The notes under the pieces were generated by a model. That model worked only from the letters and a program-made list of their open reading frames with translations, had not been told where the DNA came from and did no database searches. A stretch of DNA of 64,000 bases, taken from DATAEK01 sp036258055. GTDB lineage: Bacteria > Acidobacteriota > Vicinamibacteria > Vicinamibacterales > 2-12-FULL-66-21. The DNA lies in assembly GCA_036258055.1 (NCBI GenBank), contig DATAEK010000068.1:1-64000 (forward strand), written 5' to 3'. The translations under genes were made by a program, and so were the position numbers. Shown here piece after piece: positions 46,529 through 54,394 of this stretch (position 1 is its first letter; every line of letters begins with the position of its first letter).

Positions 46529-47884
46529 TTACTTTCCGATGCAAAACCTCTGGAAGATCGTGCGCAGCACGTCCTCCGACGTCCGGGCGCCGGTCACTTC
46601 CTCGAGACGCGCTCGCGCTTCGCCCACATCGGCGAGCACGAACTCTTCGGGCGTTTCCGCAACTGCCGCACGGCGCGCGTCCAGGAGCGCTGCCCGCGCG
46701 CGTTCGAGCAGATCGACGTGACGCAGGTTGGTCACAGCCGCGACATCGCGCTGCGGTTCGCGATCGACGAGCGCAGACGCAAGCGCGCCGCGAAGGTCTT
46801 CGATGCCTTCGCCGGTGACCGCCGACACCGGGACGAGCGGAACGCCGTCGAGCGCTCCATTCCATGCCGCCGGCGGCAAATCGATCTTGTTGCTCACGAC
46901 CACACGGCGCTTCGTCGCGGTTTGCGCGATCAGCGTGCGATCGTCTGGCGTGAGCACGCTCGAGCGATCGAGCACCAGCACCACCAGCGACGCCACGTCA
47001 CGCGACGCGACGGCCCGCGCGATTCCTTCCGCCTCGATCGGGTCCGCTGACGTTCCGCGCACGCCCGCGGTATCGACGAGCGTCATCGGGATGCCTTGCA
47101 CGTCGATCGTTTCCGTGAGCAGGTCGCGCGTCGTGCCTGGAACTTCGGTGACGATGGCGCGGCCGGCGCCGGCAAGCTGGTTGAACAGGCTTGACTTGCC
47201 CGTGTTCGGCCTTCCCGTGATCGTGACCTGCAGCCCTTCGCGGATCAGCCGGCCGCGCGCCGCGCTGTCGACCAGCGCCGTCAGCCGCGCAATGATCCCG
47301 TCGAGCGCCGAGACCGTCGCATGCGGTTCGATGAAGTGATAGCCCTCGTCGGGAAAGTCCAGTGAGGCCTCGAGCCGCGCGGTCAGATCGAAGAGCTCCG
47401 CATCGATCTCCCTGATTCGTCCCGTCAGCGTCCCTTCGAGTTGATCGAACGCCGCGCGCGCCTGGAGCGGCGTCACAGCTTCGATGAGATCCGCGACGGC
47501 CTCAGCCTGAACGAGATCGATTTTTCCCCTGACGAATGCGCGCAGGGTGAACTCTCCCGGTTCCGCGAGGCGCGCCCCCTCCGCCATTGCCGCAGCCACG
47601 ATCGACTGGAGCAGCACCGGGCTTCCGTGCGCGCTGATCTCGACGACATCGTCGCCGGTGTAGGAGTGGGGTGACGGGAAACAGGTGAGGACGACCTGAT
47701 CCGAAGTGCCACCAGCGGCGTGGATGCAACTCACTGTTGCGTGACGCGGCTGAAGCGGCTCTCGGCGATTGGTCAGGGCCTCCGCGATACGCGACGCGTC
47801 AGGACCGCTGACTCGTACGATGCCGATGCCGCCGCGGCCAGGCGGCGTGGCAATCGCGACGATGGTGTCGTCGAGGGAGAACAT
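46529..47884 (-). CDS. mnmE: tRNA uridine-5-carboxymethylaminomethyl modification GTPase MnmE
   Basis: A 452-residue GTPase, partner of MnmG. The formyl-THF-binding N-terminal domain starts MFSLDDTIVAIATPPGRGGI; the GTPase domain has GRPNTGKSS, TEVPGTTRD and DTAG; the C-terminal CIGK holds the conserved Cys. The ATG at 47884 gives the usual length; the upstream open frame crosses a repeat array and is not typical. Confidence 0.96.
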   Translation of the reverse strand: MFSLDDTIVAIATPPGRGGIGIVRVSGPDASRIAEALTNRREPLQPRHATVSCIHAAGGTSDQVVLTCFPSPHSYTGDDVVEISAHGSPVLLQSIVAAAMAEGARLAEPGEFTLRAFVRGKIDLVQAEAVADLIEAVTPLQARAAFDQLEGTLTGRIREIDAELFDLTARLEASLDFPDEGYHFIEPHATVSALDGIIARLTALVDSAARGRLIREGLQVTITGRPNTGKSSLFNQLAGAGRAIVTEVPGTTRDLLTETIDVQGIPMTLVDTAGVRGTSADPIEAEGIARAVASRDVASLVVLVLDRSSVLTPDDRTLIAQTATKRRVVVSNKIDLPPAAWNGALDGVPLVPVSAVTGEGIEDLRGALASALVDREPQRDVAAVTNLRHVDLLERARAALLDARRAAVAETPEEFVLADVGEARARLEEVTGARTSEDVLRTIFQRFCIGK

Positions 47885-47897
47885 CGATCCAGAGTTG

Positions 47898-48145
47898 CGG
47901 AGCGGAGCGTTCGGAGCGGAGTGTGCAGGGCGGAGCATTCGGAGGACGCGGAGATCTTCTGACAACGGAGATAGCGGAGTTGCTCGAACCTCAAAGAAAC
48001 GCGCCGGGCGCATTCGCCCAGACTAGCCTTTCCTTGAGCATTACTCCTCGGCCTTTTTCTGGACGAGTATCTCTGAGTTCTCCGTGTAAAAGATCCCGTC
48101 GCCTTCGATCTCCTCCGACTTCTGGAACTCCGTTACCTGCCTGAC
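47898..48145. repeat. Head-to-head CGGAG / CTCCG word arrays between jag and mnmE
   Basis: The left half (47898-47981) is rich in CGGAG words (GCGGAGCGGAGCG, ACAACGGAGATAGCGGAG); the right half (about 48045-48145) carries the same words inverted (GAGTTCTCCGTGTAAAAGATC, CTCCTCCGACTT, ACTCCGTTACC). GATCTTCTGACAACGGAGA on the left matches GATCTTTTACACGGAGA on the complement of the right. Confidence 0.5.
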
Positions 48146-48148
48146 GCT

Positions 48149-48598
48149 TCACCGCCGCACGGAAATGATCACCGTCTTCAGGAACGCGTCGCCGATGCTC
48201 TCGGACGCCATTTGCGGATCCTCGGCAACGGTGAGGTGCACGAGCCGCCGGGCGTACGGGTTGAGCGGGCCCATTTCCTGCGGGGTACCGCTCGATTTCG
48301 CCCGTTCCATCATAAATCGCGCCATCTGCTTGAGCTCGGCGTCCTTGGCCTTGCGATAACCGAGACAGTCGACCACAAACGATCGATCGTCGTTGAGCTG
48401 ACGACGGAACGCGGTGTTCACGACGTGCTGCAGCGCGTCGAGCGCCTCGCCCCTGCGGCGGAGCAGATGTTCGCCTCCGTCACCGGACAGCTCGATTCGG
48501 ACGCTGTCGGTGTCCTCCGTGATCGCGATATCGAGCGGAAGGCCCATCGCGGTCAGGGTCTGCTGCACGAAATCGCGAACGCGTACCTGGAGGTCCAT
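48149..48598 (-). CDS. jag: Jag/KhpB-type RNA-binding protein (KH-R3H)
   Basis: A 149-residue RNA-binding protein with a KH domain (about 40-80; SGDGGEHLLRRRGEALDALQ) and an R3H domain (about 85-148; ARFMMERAKSSGTPQEMGPL, RRLVHLTVAEDPQMASESIG). The Jag-N domain found in Firmicute proteins is absent. The ATG at 48598 overlaps the yidC TGA by one base (TGATG), which fixes the start. The neighbourhood with yidC is conserved in many bacteria. Confidence 0.93.
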   Translation of the reverse strand: MDLQVRVRDFVQQTLTAMGLPLDIAITEDTDSVRIELSGDGGEHLLRRRGEALDALQHVVNTAFRRQLNDDRSFVVDCLGYRKAKDAELKQMARFMMERAKSSGTPQEMGPLNPYARRLVHLTVAEDPQMASESIGDAFLKTVIISVRR

Positions 48599-50334
48599 CA
48601 CTTGCGCTCCTTGCCCGCCTGCTCGGTTCGGCCTGAGCCGGCGCTCTTCACTCGGCGTTCGGCCGCAGGTCTTGGGGCCCGCGCCGTCGACGGTCCGATG
48701 AGCTTGTTCGTCAGCGCCTGCTGACCGATCGCCCAGAGGTTGCTGACGGTCCAATAGAGCACCAGGCCGCTCGGCGCCAGGACGAACATCGACGTGAAGA
48801 CGAGCGGCATGAACATCATCATCTTCTGCTGGACCGGATCCGCCGACGTCGGCGTCATCTTCTGCTGGACCAGCATCGTCAGTCCCATGATGACCGGCGT
48901 CACGTACAGCGGATCGTGGATCGAGAGATCTTTGATCCAGCCGATGAACGGCGCCCCACGCAATTCAATCGCCACCGACAGCATCGCGTAAAACGCGAAG
49001 AGCACGGGAAGCGTGAGCAGCATCGGCACGCAGCCGCTCGCCGGGTTCACGCCGCGCTCCCGGTACAGATTCATGAGCTCGACGTTCATCTTCTGCCGCG
49101 CCGGATCGCTCATCTTCAGCTTCGCGTAGCGATCCTGGATGGCCTTCACCTCGGGCTGCACTTCCTGCATCTTGCGCATCGAGACGACGCTCTTGTGGCG
49201 CAAGGGGAACATCACGAGGTTGATGAGCACGGTCAGCGCGATGATCGACCAGCCATAGTTCCCGAGATAGCCGTTGATCCACTTGAGCGCACGCAGCAGC
49301 GGGACCACGAGCCACGAGAACATGCCGAAGTCGATCGCGCGGACGAGATTGTGATCGATCGCGGCGAGCACGTCGAAGTCTTTGGGCCCGGCGAAGTACC
49401 GGGCGTCTTGCGGCGGGGAGGCGAAGCGCGCGGACCACGCCACGAAGTTCGCGCCGGTCTCCGATCCCTCGATCGGCACCGACACCGGCAGATACTCGAT
49501 GTGTTGCGCCTGTGCCGAATCAACCGATGCCGTGAGGAAGTAGTGATCGTCGACGCCGGCAAAACCGAACGTGCCTTCCTCGACAGGATGACCCTGAATC
49601 TTGTTCGGTTTGAGGCGGGTGACGGTGCCGTCCTTGTAGAACAGCGGCTGCGGCGGCGGATTGTACGTGCCGCTGCGCTCGATGACGCCGTTGCCCAGCG
49701 CCGGACCCCAGTGGACGGTTGGATTCAGCGCCGTTCCGTTGTGCGTCACGCTGGCCGTGAAGCCCACGATGTACGGCTGGTCGGCCTGGAAGGTGAAGTC
49801 CTTTCGAACCGAAAGCCCGGCGGCATCGCGATATTCGAACGACAGCGTCTGTGCGCCAGACGTCACGTTCAGCGCGTCCGCACTCGGTTTGAACAGCGCC
49901 GTCCTCATCGTCGTCGAAACGGGGCCGTCTTCCGTCACCAGCGAGAACGGCTTCGCCGCACCTTTGACGATCTGGGGAACGAGATCGAGGGGAGCGCCCG
50001 CGGTGTCCTTGTATCGCTTCAAGGTCCAACTCTTGAGCACCGCCCCCCGCGTCGTGAAGACGGCATGCACGGCCGGATTGTCGACCACGATGTCGCGCTC
50101 GGCTGAATCGCCGACCAGCGCCGCGGGCTGCGGCTCGGCCGGCGCTTCTGCGATCGAGGGAGTGCTTGGCAGTGCCGGTTTCGACTCGCCGGCCTGAGCG
50201 GACGGGCTGGCCGAAGCTGCCGGCGCATTCGACGATGGGCCAGCGGGTGACGGCTTCGGCGGCGGAAACAACGCCTGATAGCCGTACAGCACGATGAAAG
50301 ACAGAGCGACCGCGAGGAGAACGCGTTTTTCCAT
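48598..50334 (-). CDS. yidC: Membrane protein insertase YidC
   Basis: A 578-residue insertase: N-terminal membrane anchor (residues 5-15 region), Pro/Ala/Ser-rich linker, large periplasmic beta domain (about 80-330) and the C-terminal five-helix core with WLVVPLLRALKWINGYLGNY and YRERGVNPASGCVPMLLTLP. It inserts inner-membrane proteins with or without SecYEG. It follows yidD by four bases. Confidence 0.97.
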   Translation of the reverse strand: MEKRVLLAVALSFIVLYGYQALFPPPKPSPAGPSSNAPAASASPSAQAGESKPALPSTPSIAEAPAEPQPAALVGDSAERDIVVDNPAVHAVFTTRGAVLKSWTLKRYKDTAGAPLDLVPQIVKGAAKPFSLVTEDGPVSTTMRTALFKPSADALNVTSGAQTLSFEYRDAAGLSVRKDFTFQADQPYIVGFTASVTHNGTALNPTVHWGPALGNGVIERSGTYNPPPQPLFYKDGTVTRLKPNKIQGHPVEEGTFGFAGVDDHYFLTASVDSAQAQHIEYLPVSVPIEGSETGANFVAWSARFASPPQDARYFAGPKDFDVLAAIDHNLVRAIDFGMFSWLVVPLLRALKWINGYLGNYGWSIIALTVLINLVMFPLRHKSVVSMRKMQEVQPEVKAIQDRYAKLKMSDPARQKMNVELMNLYRERGVNPASGCVPMLLTLPVLFAFYAMLSVAIELRGAPFIGWIKDLSIHDPLYVTPVIMGLTMLVQQKMTPTSADPVQQKMMMFMPLVFTSMFVLAPSGLVLYWTVSNLWAIGQQALTNKLIGPSTARAPRPAAERRVKSAGSGRTEQAGKERK

Positions 50335-50338
50335 GTAC

Positions 50339-50617
50339 TCAGCCGCGGCGCGCGGGCCGTGGCACCGGATCGAAGCCGCTCGATCCCAGCGGATGGCAGC
50401 GGGAAAGCCGCCTGATCGCCAGCCACGAGCCTTTCACCGCGCCGTGAAGCAGGACTGCCTCTCTCGCGTAATCCGAGCAGGACGGCAGGAACCGACAGGA
50501 TCCCGCAAATAACGGTGACAAAAGGTACTTGTAGGCCTTCAGAAGACCGAGGGCGGCGTGTTGCTGCGGCGACAGCCGCGATGGCGCGGGCGATGCGGCG
50601 CAGAAATCAGCGGACAT
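50339..50617 (-). CDS. yidD: Membrane protein insertion efficiency factor YidD
   Basis: A 92-residue YidD with the conserved core LLKAYKYLLSPLFAGSCRFL, PSCSDYAREA and RLSRCHPLGSSGFDPVP. It helps YidC-dependent insertion at the inner membrane. It overlaps the rnpA end by 11 bases. Confidence 0.95.
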   Translation of the reverse strand: MSADFCAASPAPSRLSPQQHAALGLLKAYKYLLSPLFAGSCRFLPSCSDYAREAVLLHGAVKGSWLAIRRLSRCHPLGSSGFDPVPRPARRG

Positions 50618-50975
50618 GGGATGACAGCCGCGCCGAGCAACGCCGGAACGCAGCTACGAAGTCCTCCTGGAGACTCGGGTACCTGGCGTCGAACAGCTCA
50701 CGCCGAGGGATGACGACGAGGTCACCGGCGGGCTGGCGGTCGTGCGGGACATTCTGCCGGAAGATCTCTCGTATCAACCGCTTAGCTCGATTTCTCCTCA
50801 CCGAATCGCCAATCTTGCGGCTCGCGACTATCCCCAGCCTCGTCGTGCCAGCACGGTTCGGCGCCATGATCAGGGTAAAGAATCGGCCCTGGACACGCGA
50901 TCCGGTATTGAACACCTGCTGGAATTCAGACCGCCGTCGTACCCGGCGGGTTGTTCCGAAACGCTGAGACTTCAT
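50607..50975 (-). CDS. rnpA: Ribonuclease P protein component
   Basis: A 122-residue RNase P protein subunit. The RNR motif is clear in SVRRNRAKRLIREIFR, and LGIVASRKIG is the preceding strand. The ATG at 50975 (MKSQRFGTTRRVRRRSEFQQ) is preferred to an upstream frame because it matches the family start. It lies 64 bases after rpmH. Confidence 0.95.
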   Translation of the reverse strand: MKSQRFGTTRRVRRRSEFQQVFNTGSRVQGRFFTLIMAPNRAGTTRLGIVASRKIGDSVRRNRAKRLIREIFRQNVPHDRQPAGDLVVIPRRELFDARYPSLQEDFVAAFRRCSARLSSHVR

Positions 50976-51039
50976 CGGCGGGCTGACACGTGGGCTGTCG
51001 CGCACGGCAGGACGTGCGCAGCAACGATGGCCGGGCGCG

Positions 51040-51186
51040 TCAGCTTTCCGACGACACGGTCAGGCGCTTGCGGCCCTTCGCGCGGCGTCGCTTGAGGACG
51101 AGCCGTCCGTTTTTCGTGCTCATGCGCACGAGAAAACCATGGGTGCGCCGGCGACGGCGGCGGTTGGGCTGGAACGTGCGCTTCAT
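51040..51186 (-). CDS. rpmH: 50S ribosomal protein L34
   Basis: A 48-residue L34: MKRTFQPNRRRRRRTHGFLV then RMSTKNGRLVLKRRRAKGRK. First gene of the rpmH-rnpA-yidD-yidC-jag-mnmE-mnmG-rsmG run transcribed away from dnaA. A good sigma-70 promoter lies 45 bases upstream. Confidence 0.97.
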   Translation of the reverse strand: MKRTFQPNRRRRRRTHGFLVRMSTKNGRLVLKRRRAKGRKRLTVSSES

Positions 51187-51231
51187 GATCTCAGATCCCT
51201 GCTGCTCAGAAGTAATTACAGAGAAACTTCG

Positions 51232-51261
51232 ATAGTAACGAACGCCAAGCGGTAGTGTCAA
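51232..51261 (-). promoter_or_regulatory. Sigma-70-type promoter of rpmH
   Basis: On the minus strand a perfect TTGACA (51261-51256) is followed after 18 bases by TACTAT (51237-51232). The implied start is near 51225, giving a leader of about 40 bases. Confidence 0.75.
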
Positions 51262-51285
51262 TGCGCCGGGGAGACCCTAGACGGT

Positions 51286-51314
51286 TTGTCAGGCCCTGCG
51301 GGCTATGTTACAGT
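51286..51314 (+). promoter_or_regulatory. Putative sigma-70 promoter of dnaA
   Basis: TTGTCA (51286-51291) and TACAGT (51309-51314) with a 17-base spacer, about 250 bases before the dnaA ATG. The DnaA boxes lie downstream within the leader, which would allow autoregulation. Confidence 0.5.
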
Positions 51315-51352
51315 CGCGTCCCCTGCGATACCCGTAGGGTCTCCCGCCCGAG

Positions 51353-51384
51353 TTTTCCACAACTGTGGAAAAAAATGTGGAAAA
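51353..51384. promoter_or_regulatory. Cluster of three DnaA-box-like sites
   Basis: TTTTCCACA at 51353-51361 and its complement TGTGGAAAA at 51364-51372 and 51376-51384. Each differs by one or two bases from the consensus TTATNCACA. Their dense, mixed orientation is usual for origins. Confidence 0.75.
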
Positions 51385-51568
51385 ACCCCGGTTTTCGCGC
51401 GTTCCGCGAGTCGCCGCCCCGTCTGATCGCGGTTTCAGCCCGGCGAAACGCAGATTTCGAGCTGAAAAGAGTCTGTGGGCCGTGACGGACCCGTAAAATC
51501 CTGTGCAATCAAGTCATGTCGGGGGCGAAAGTCCTAGAAGCTCAACAGTTCCAGCAGGCTCGCGGACG

Positions 51569-52897
51569 ATGATCGGCAACATCTGGGACCAGGTTCTGAC
51601 CCGCATCGAAACCAAGGTCAACCGGCACAGTTTCTACATGTGGTTCAAGCCCACCTCGCTCGTCACCGACGGTGGGGCTCAGCTTCAGGTCCGCGTCCCG
51701 AGCGTGATGTTTCGGGACTGGCTGACCAAGCATTACGCCGGCGTACTCGACGAGGCCCTCGCGGAAGTCGATCGACGTGGCTGCGCCGTCGCGTTTCTGA
51801 CCGACGATGCACTGCCGGCAGCACCCCCAACCGCCGAGGATCCTGTTGTTGAGGAGCCTGGCGAGATCGAGCCTTCCGCACCCGGCGGTCTTGCTCCCCG
51901 TTATTCCTTCGACACGTTCATCGTCGGACCCTCGAATCAATTCGCGCACGCCGCATCACGTGCGGTCGCGGAAGCACCTTCACGCTCATACAACCCGCTG
52001 TTCATCTACGGCGGCGTGGGCCTGGGCAAGACGCACCTGATGCACGCGATCGGGCACTACGTACTGAATCATCTGCAAAACCTGCGGCTCACCTACATCT
52101 CGTCCGAGCGGTTCATGAACGAGATGATCAACGCCGTCCGCTACGATCGCATTCTCGACTTCCGCGAACGGTTCCGCAGCGTCGACGTCCTGCTCGTCGA
52201 TGACATTCAGTTCATCGCCGGGAAAGAGGGCACGCAGAACGAGTTCTTCCACACGTTCAACGCGCTCTACGACTCGCAGAAGCAAATCGTGATCAGCAGC
52301 GATTGCCCACCCCACGAGATCCCGTCGCTCGAGGAACGGCTGCGATCTCGCTTCGAGTGGGGCCTCATCGCCGACATTCAGCCGCCGGACATCGAGACGA
52401 AGGTCGCGATCCTCAAGAAGAAAGCGGAAACAGAGGGCATTCCGCTCCCCGACAACGTCGCCCTCTATATTGCGGGGAGGATCAAGTCGAACATCCGGGA
52501 GCTCGAGGGATCACTTATCCGGCTCATTGCCTACGCGTCGCTGACCGGGAGGGAAATTTCGCTGCCGCTCGCGCAGGACGTGCTGCGCAACATCCTGCCG
52601 CACGACGAAAAAGCGGTCACGATCGAGGTCATCCAGAAGTACATCTCCGACTACTACCAGCTCAAACTCGCGGAGCTGAAGTCGCGGAACAACTCGAAGT
52701 CCATCGCCACACCGCGGCAAATCGCGATGTATCTGTGCAAGTCGCTGACGAACGCGTCACTGCCCGAGATTGGAAAGAGCTTCGGCGGAAAACATCACTC
52801 GACGGTGATCCACTCCATCCGCAAGATCGAGGAGATGCGTCAGCGGGATGGAAATTTCAACAACCTTATCAACACGTTCATGGAGGCTTTTCGCTAG
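51569..52897 (+). CDS. dnaA: Chromosomal replication initiator DnaA
   Basis: A 442-residue DnaA. N-terminal domain I (MIGNIWDQVLTRIETKVNRH), AAA+ domain with Walker A GGVGLGKTHLM and Walker B DVLLVDDIQFIAGK, and C-terminal DNA-binding domain with GKSFGGKHHSTVIHSIRKIE. The ATG at 51569 is chosen by comparison; the frame is open 66 bases further upstream. First gene of the rightward dnaA-dnaN-gyrB-gyrA arm. Confidence 0.97.
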   Translation: MIGNIWDQVLTRIETKVNRHSFYMWFKPTSLVTDGGAQLQVRVPSVMFRDWLTKHYAGVLDEALAEVDRRGCAVAFLTDDALPAAPPTAEDPVVEEPGEIEPSAPGGLAPRYSFDTFIVGPSNQFAHAASRAVAEAPSRSYNPLFIYGGVGLGKTHLMHAIGHYVLNHLQNLRLTYISSERFMNEMINAVRYDRILDFRERFRSVDVLLVDDIQFIAGKEGTQNEFFHTFNALYDSQKQIVISSDCPPHEIPSLEERLRSRFEWGLIADIQPPDIETKVAILKKKAETEGIPLPDNVALYIAGRIKSNIRELEGSLIRLIAYASLTGREISLPLAQDVLRNILPHDEKAVTIEVIQKYISDYYQLKLAELKSRNNSKSIATPRQIAMYLCKSLTNASLPEIGKSFGGKHHSTVIHSIRKIEEMRQRDGNFNNLINTFMEAFR

Positions 52898-52920
52898 GTG
52901 ATTTCGTCGCCGAACTCCAG

Positions 52921-52929
52921 TTTTCCACA
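52921..52929. promoter_or_regulatory. DnaA-box-like site downstream of dnaA
   Basis: TTTTCCACA, the same variant as in the cluster before dnaA; a weaker TTTTCCACC follows at 52982-52990. DnaA boxes on both sides of dnaA recall bipartite origins such as that of Bacillus. Confidence 0.6.
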
Positions 52930-53079
52930 GCTCGGCCGCGGCTCGGCTGAGGAAGAATTGTTGAGGCTCTCGGGACCGGGTTTTTCCACCACTGGGGTCC
53001 TGAATTTCCGCTGCCATACCTGAGCTGCATGCACAGGCTAAGTCCTAGAAAGGCAAGGATTAACTGCGCCGAAAACTGT

Positions 53080-53120
53080 TTTCAACAGGCCCTCTTTCTT
53101 GTTATAATTCTTTGTTCCTT
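53080..53120 (+). promoter_or_regulatory. AT-rich stretch with -10 element for dnaN
   Basis: CTCTTTCTTGTTATAATTCT is one of the most AT-rich parts of the origin region, with a perfect TATAAT at 53103-53108. The -35 is weak (TTTCAA about 17 bases upstream). It may serve as the dnaN promoter and as a DNA unwinding element. Confidence 0.5.
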
Positions 53121-53187
53121 AGATCTCCCTCATCCGTAAAGGGATCCGTGCGCCGCGCCGGCGCCTTCCCGCGAGGTCATCACCACC

Positions 53188-54306
53188 ATGGAGTTGGTCG
53201 TCCGCAAGACCGATCTTTTGCGTGAACTGCAGCTGTTCCAGGGAATCGTCGAGCGCAAGAACACGATTCCGATCCTGGCGAATGTGCTGCTCGAAGCGAA
53301 AGGCGATGAGGTCAAGCTGCTCGCGACTGACCTCGAGGTGGGTCTGCGCAGCCGGTGCACAGCGGCCGTCTCGAAGGGTGGTTCGCTGACCCTCCCGGCG
53401 AAGAAGCTGTACGAGATCATCAAAGCGCTGCCGGAGACGGACGTCCGTATCGAGGAGGATCGTAACGGCGTCAAGGTCGCGGCCGATCGATTCGACTCGC
53501 GGATGCAGACGCTGCCACGCGAAGACTTTCCGGCACTTCCTGAAGCAACGGGCATGGTGAGCGCGACGCTGCCTCGCGAAGTGCTGAAACAGATGGTCGC
53601 GAAGACGCAATTCGCGATCACCGGCGAGGACACCCGGTATTTCCTCAACGGCGCGTTGTTCATCCTGCAAGCCGAATCGATGAGCCTGGTTTCGACCGAC
53701 GGACACCGGCTGGCGCTCGTCAGCGTGCCTCGTGACAAGACGAAGGTAAAAGGCAAAGCCGACGAGGAAGTCCGCGTCATCCTGCCGCGCAAGACTCTGC
53801 TCGAGCTCGGGCGGTTGCTCGCCGAGAGCGACGGTGACATCCAGTACGAGCGTGGCGAGAACCATCTGTTCTTCGAGATCGGTGGGCGGCTGCTGATCTC
53901 CCGGATGATCGACGGCCAGTTCCCGGCGTTCGAACGGGTCATCCCGAAGAGCAACGACAAACGCGTCGAGTTCGATCGCGATCGGCTGACCAGCGCCGTC
54001 CGGCGGGTCGCGTTGCTTTCGAACGAGCGCTCGCGTGCGGTGAAGTTCCTGATCGACAAGAACAAAGTGGAGATCACGTCGAGCAGCCCGGAGTTCGGGG
54101 AAGCCAAAGAAGTGCTGATCGTCGACTACGCGGCCGCACCGGTCACGATCTGCTTCAACGCGCAATACGTGCTCGACTTCCTGGCTGTCGTTGAAACGGA
54201 CTCGGTAGCGCTCGAGTTCAAGGACGAGATGAGCCAGGCGGTCATGAAACCCATCGGCGCAGACGGTTACGACTACACCTACGTGATCATGCCGATGAGG
54301 GTCTGA
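53188..54306 (+). CDS. dnaN: DNA polymerase III beta sliding clamp
   Basis: A 372-residue clamp with three similar domains; MELVVRKTDLLRELQLFQGI, NTIPILANVLLEA and the C-terminal YTYVIMPMRV are diagnostic. It encircles DNA and tethers the replicative polymerase. Normally recF follows; here gyrB comes next after 88 bases. Confidence 0.97.
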   Translation: MELVVRKTDLLRELQLFQGIVERKNTIPILANVLLEAKGDEVKLLATDLEVGLRSRCTAAVSKGGSLTLPAKKLYEIIKALPETDVRIEEDRNGVKVAADRFDSRMQTLPREDFPALPEATGMVSATLPREVLKQMVAKTQFAITGEDTRYFLNGALFILQAESMSLVSTDGHRLALVSVPRDKTKVKGKADEEVRVILPRKTLLELGRLLAESDGDIQYERGENHLFFEIGGRLLISRMIDGQFPAFERVIPKSNDKRVEFDRDRLTSAVRRVALLSNERSRAVKFLIDKNKVEITSSSPEFGEAKEVLIVDYAAAPVTICFNAQYVLDFLAVVETDSVALEFKDEMSQAVMKPIGADGYDYTYVIMPMRV

Positions 54307-54394
54307 GAATCCGGTGACCGTGCCGCGGATCGCGTGCGGACGAACGCCGATGATCTCGCGGCTCGATTGACGATCGCCCGATTCATTTTTATTC

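Larger units (their letters stand above)
51187..51568. other. Probable replication origin region (rpmH-dnaA intergenic)
   Basis: About 380 bases between divergent rpmH and dnaA, with both promoters and three DnaA-box-like sites. The classical rpmH-dnaA-dnaN arrangement and nearby parS sites support an origin here or in the dnaA-dnaN gap, which has another box and the most AT-rich stretch. Confidence 0.7.

Noticed and set aside
48046..48151. In-frame TGA at the end of jag followed by 35 open codons, a possible third selenoprotein.
   Set aside because: The R3H domain is complete at the TGA, no Cys is expected there, and the following residues are Glu/Lys-rich sequence encoded by the CTCCG-word array.
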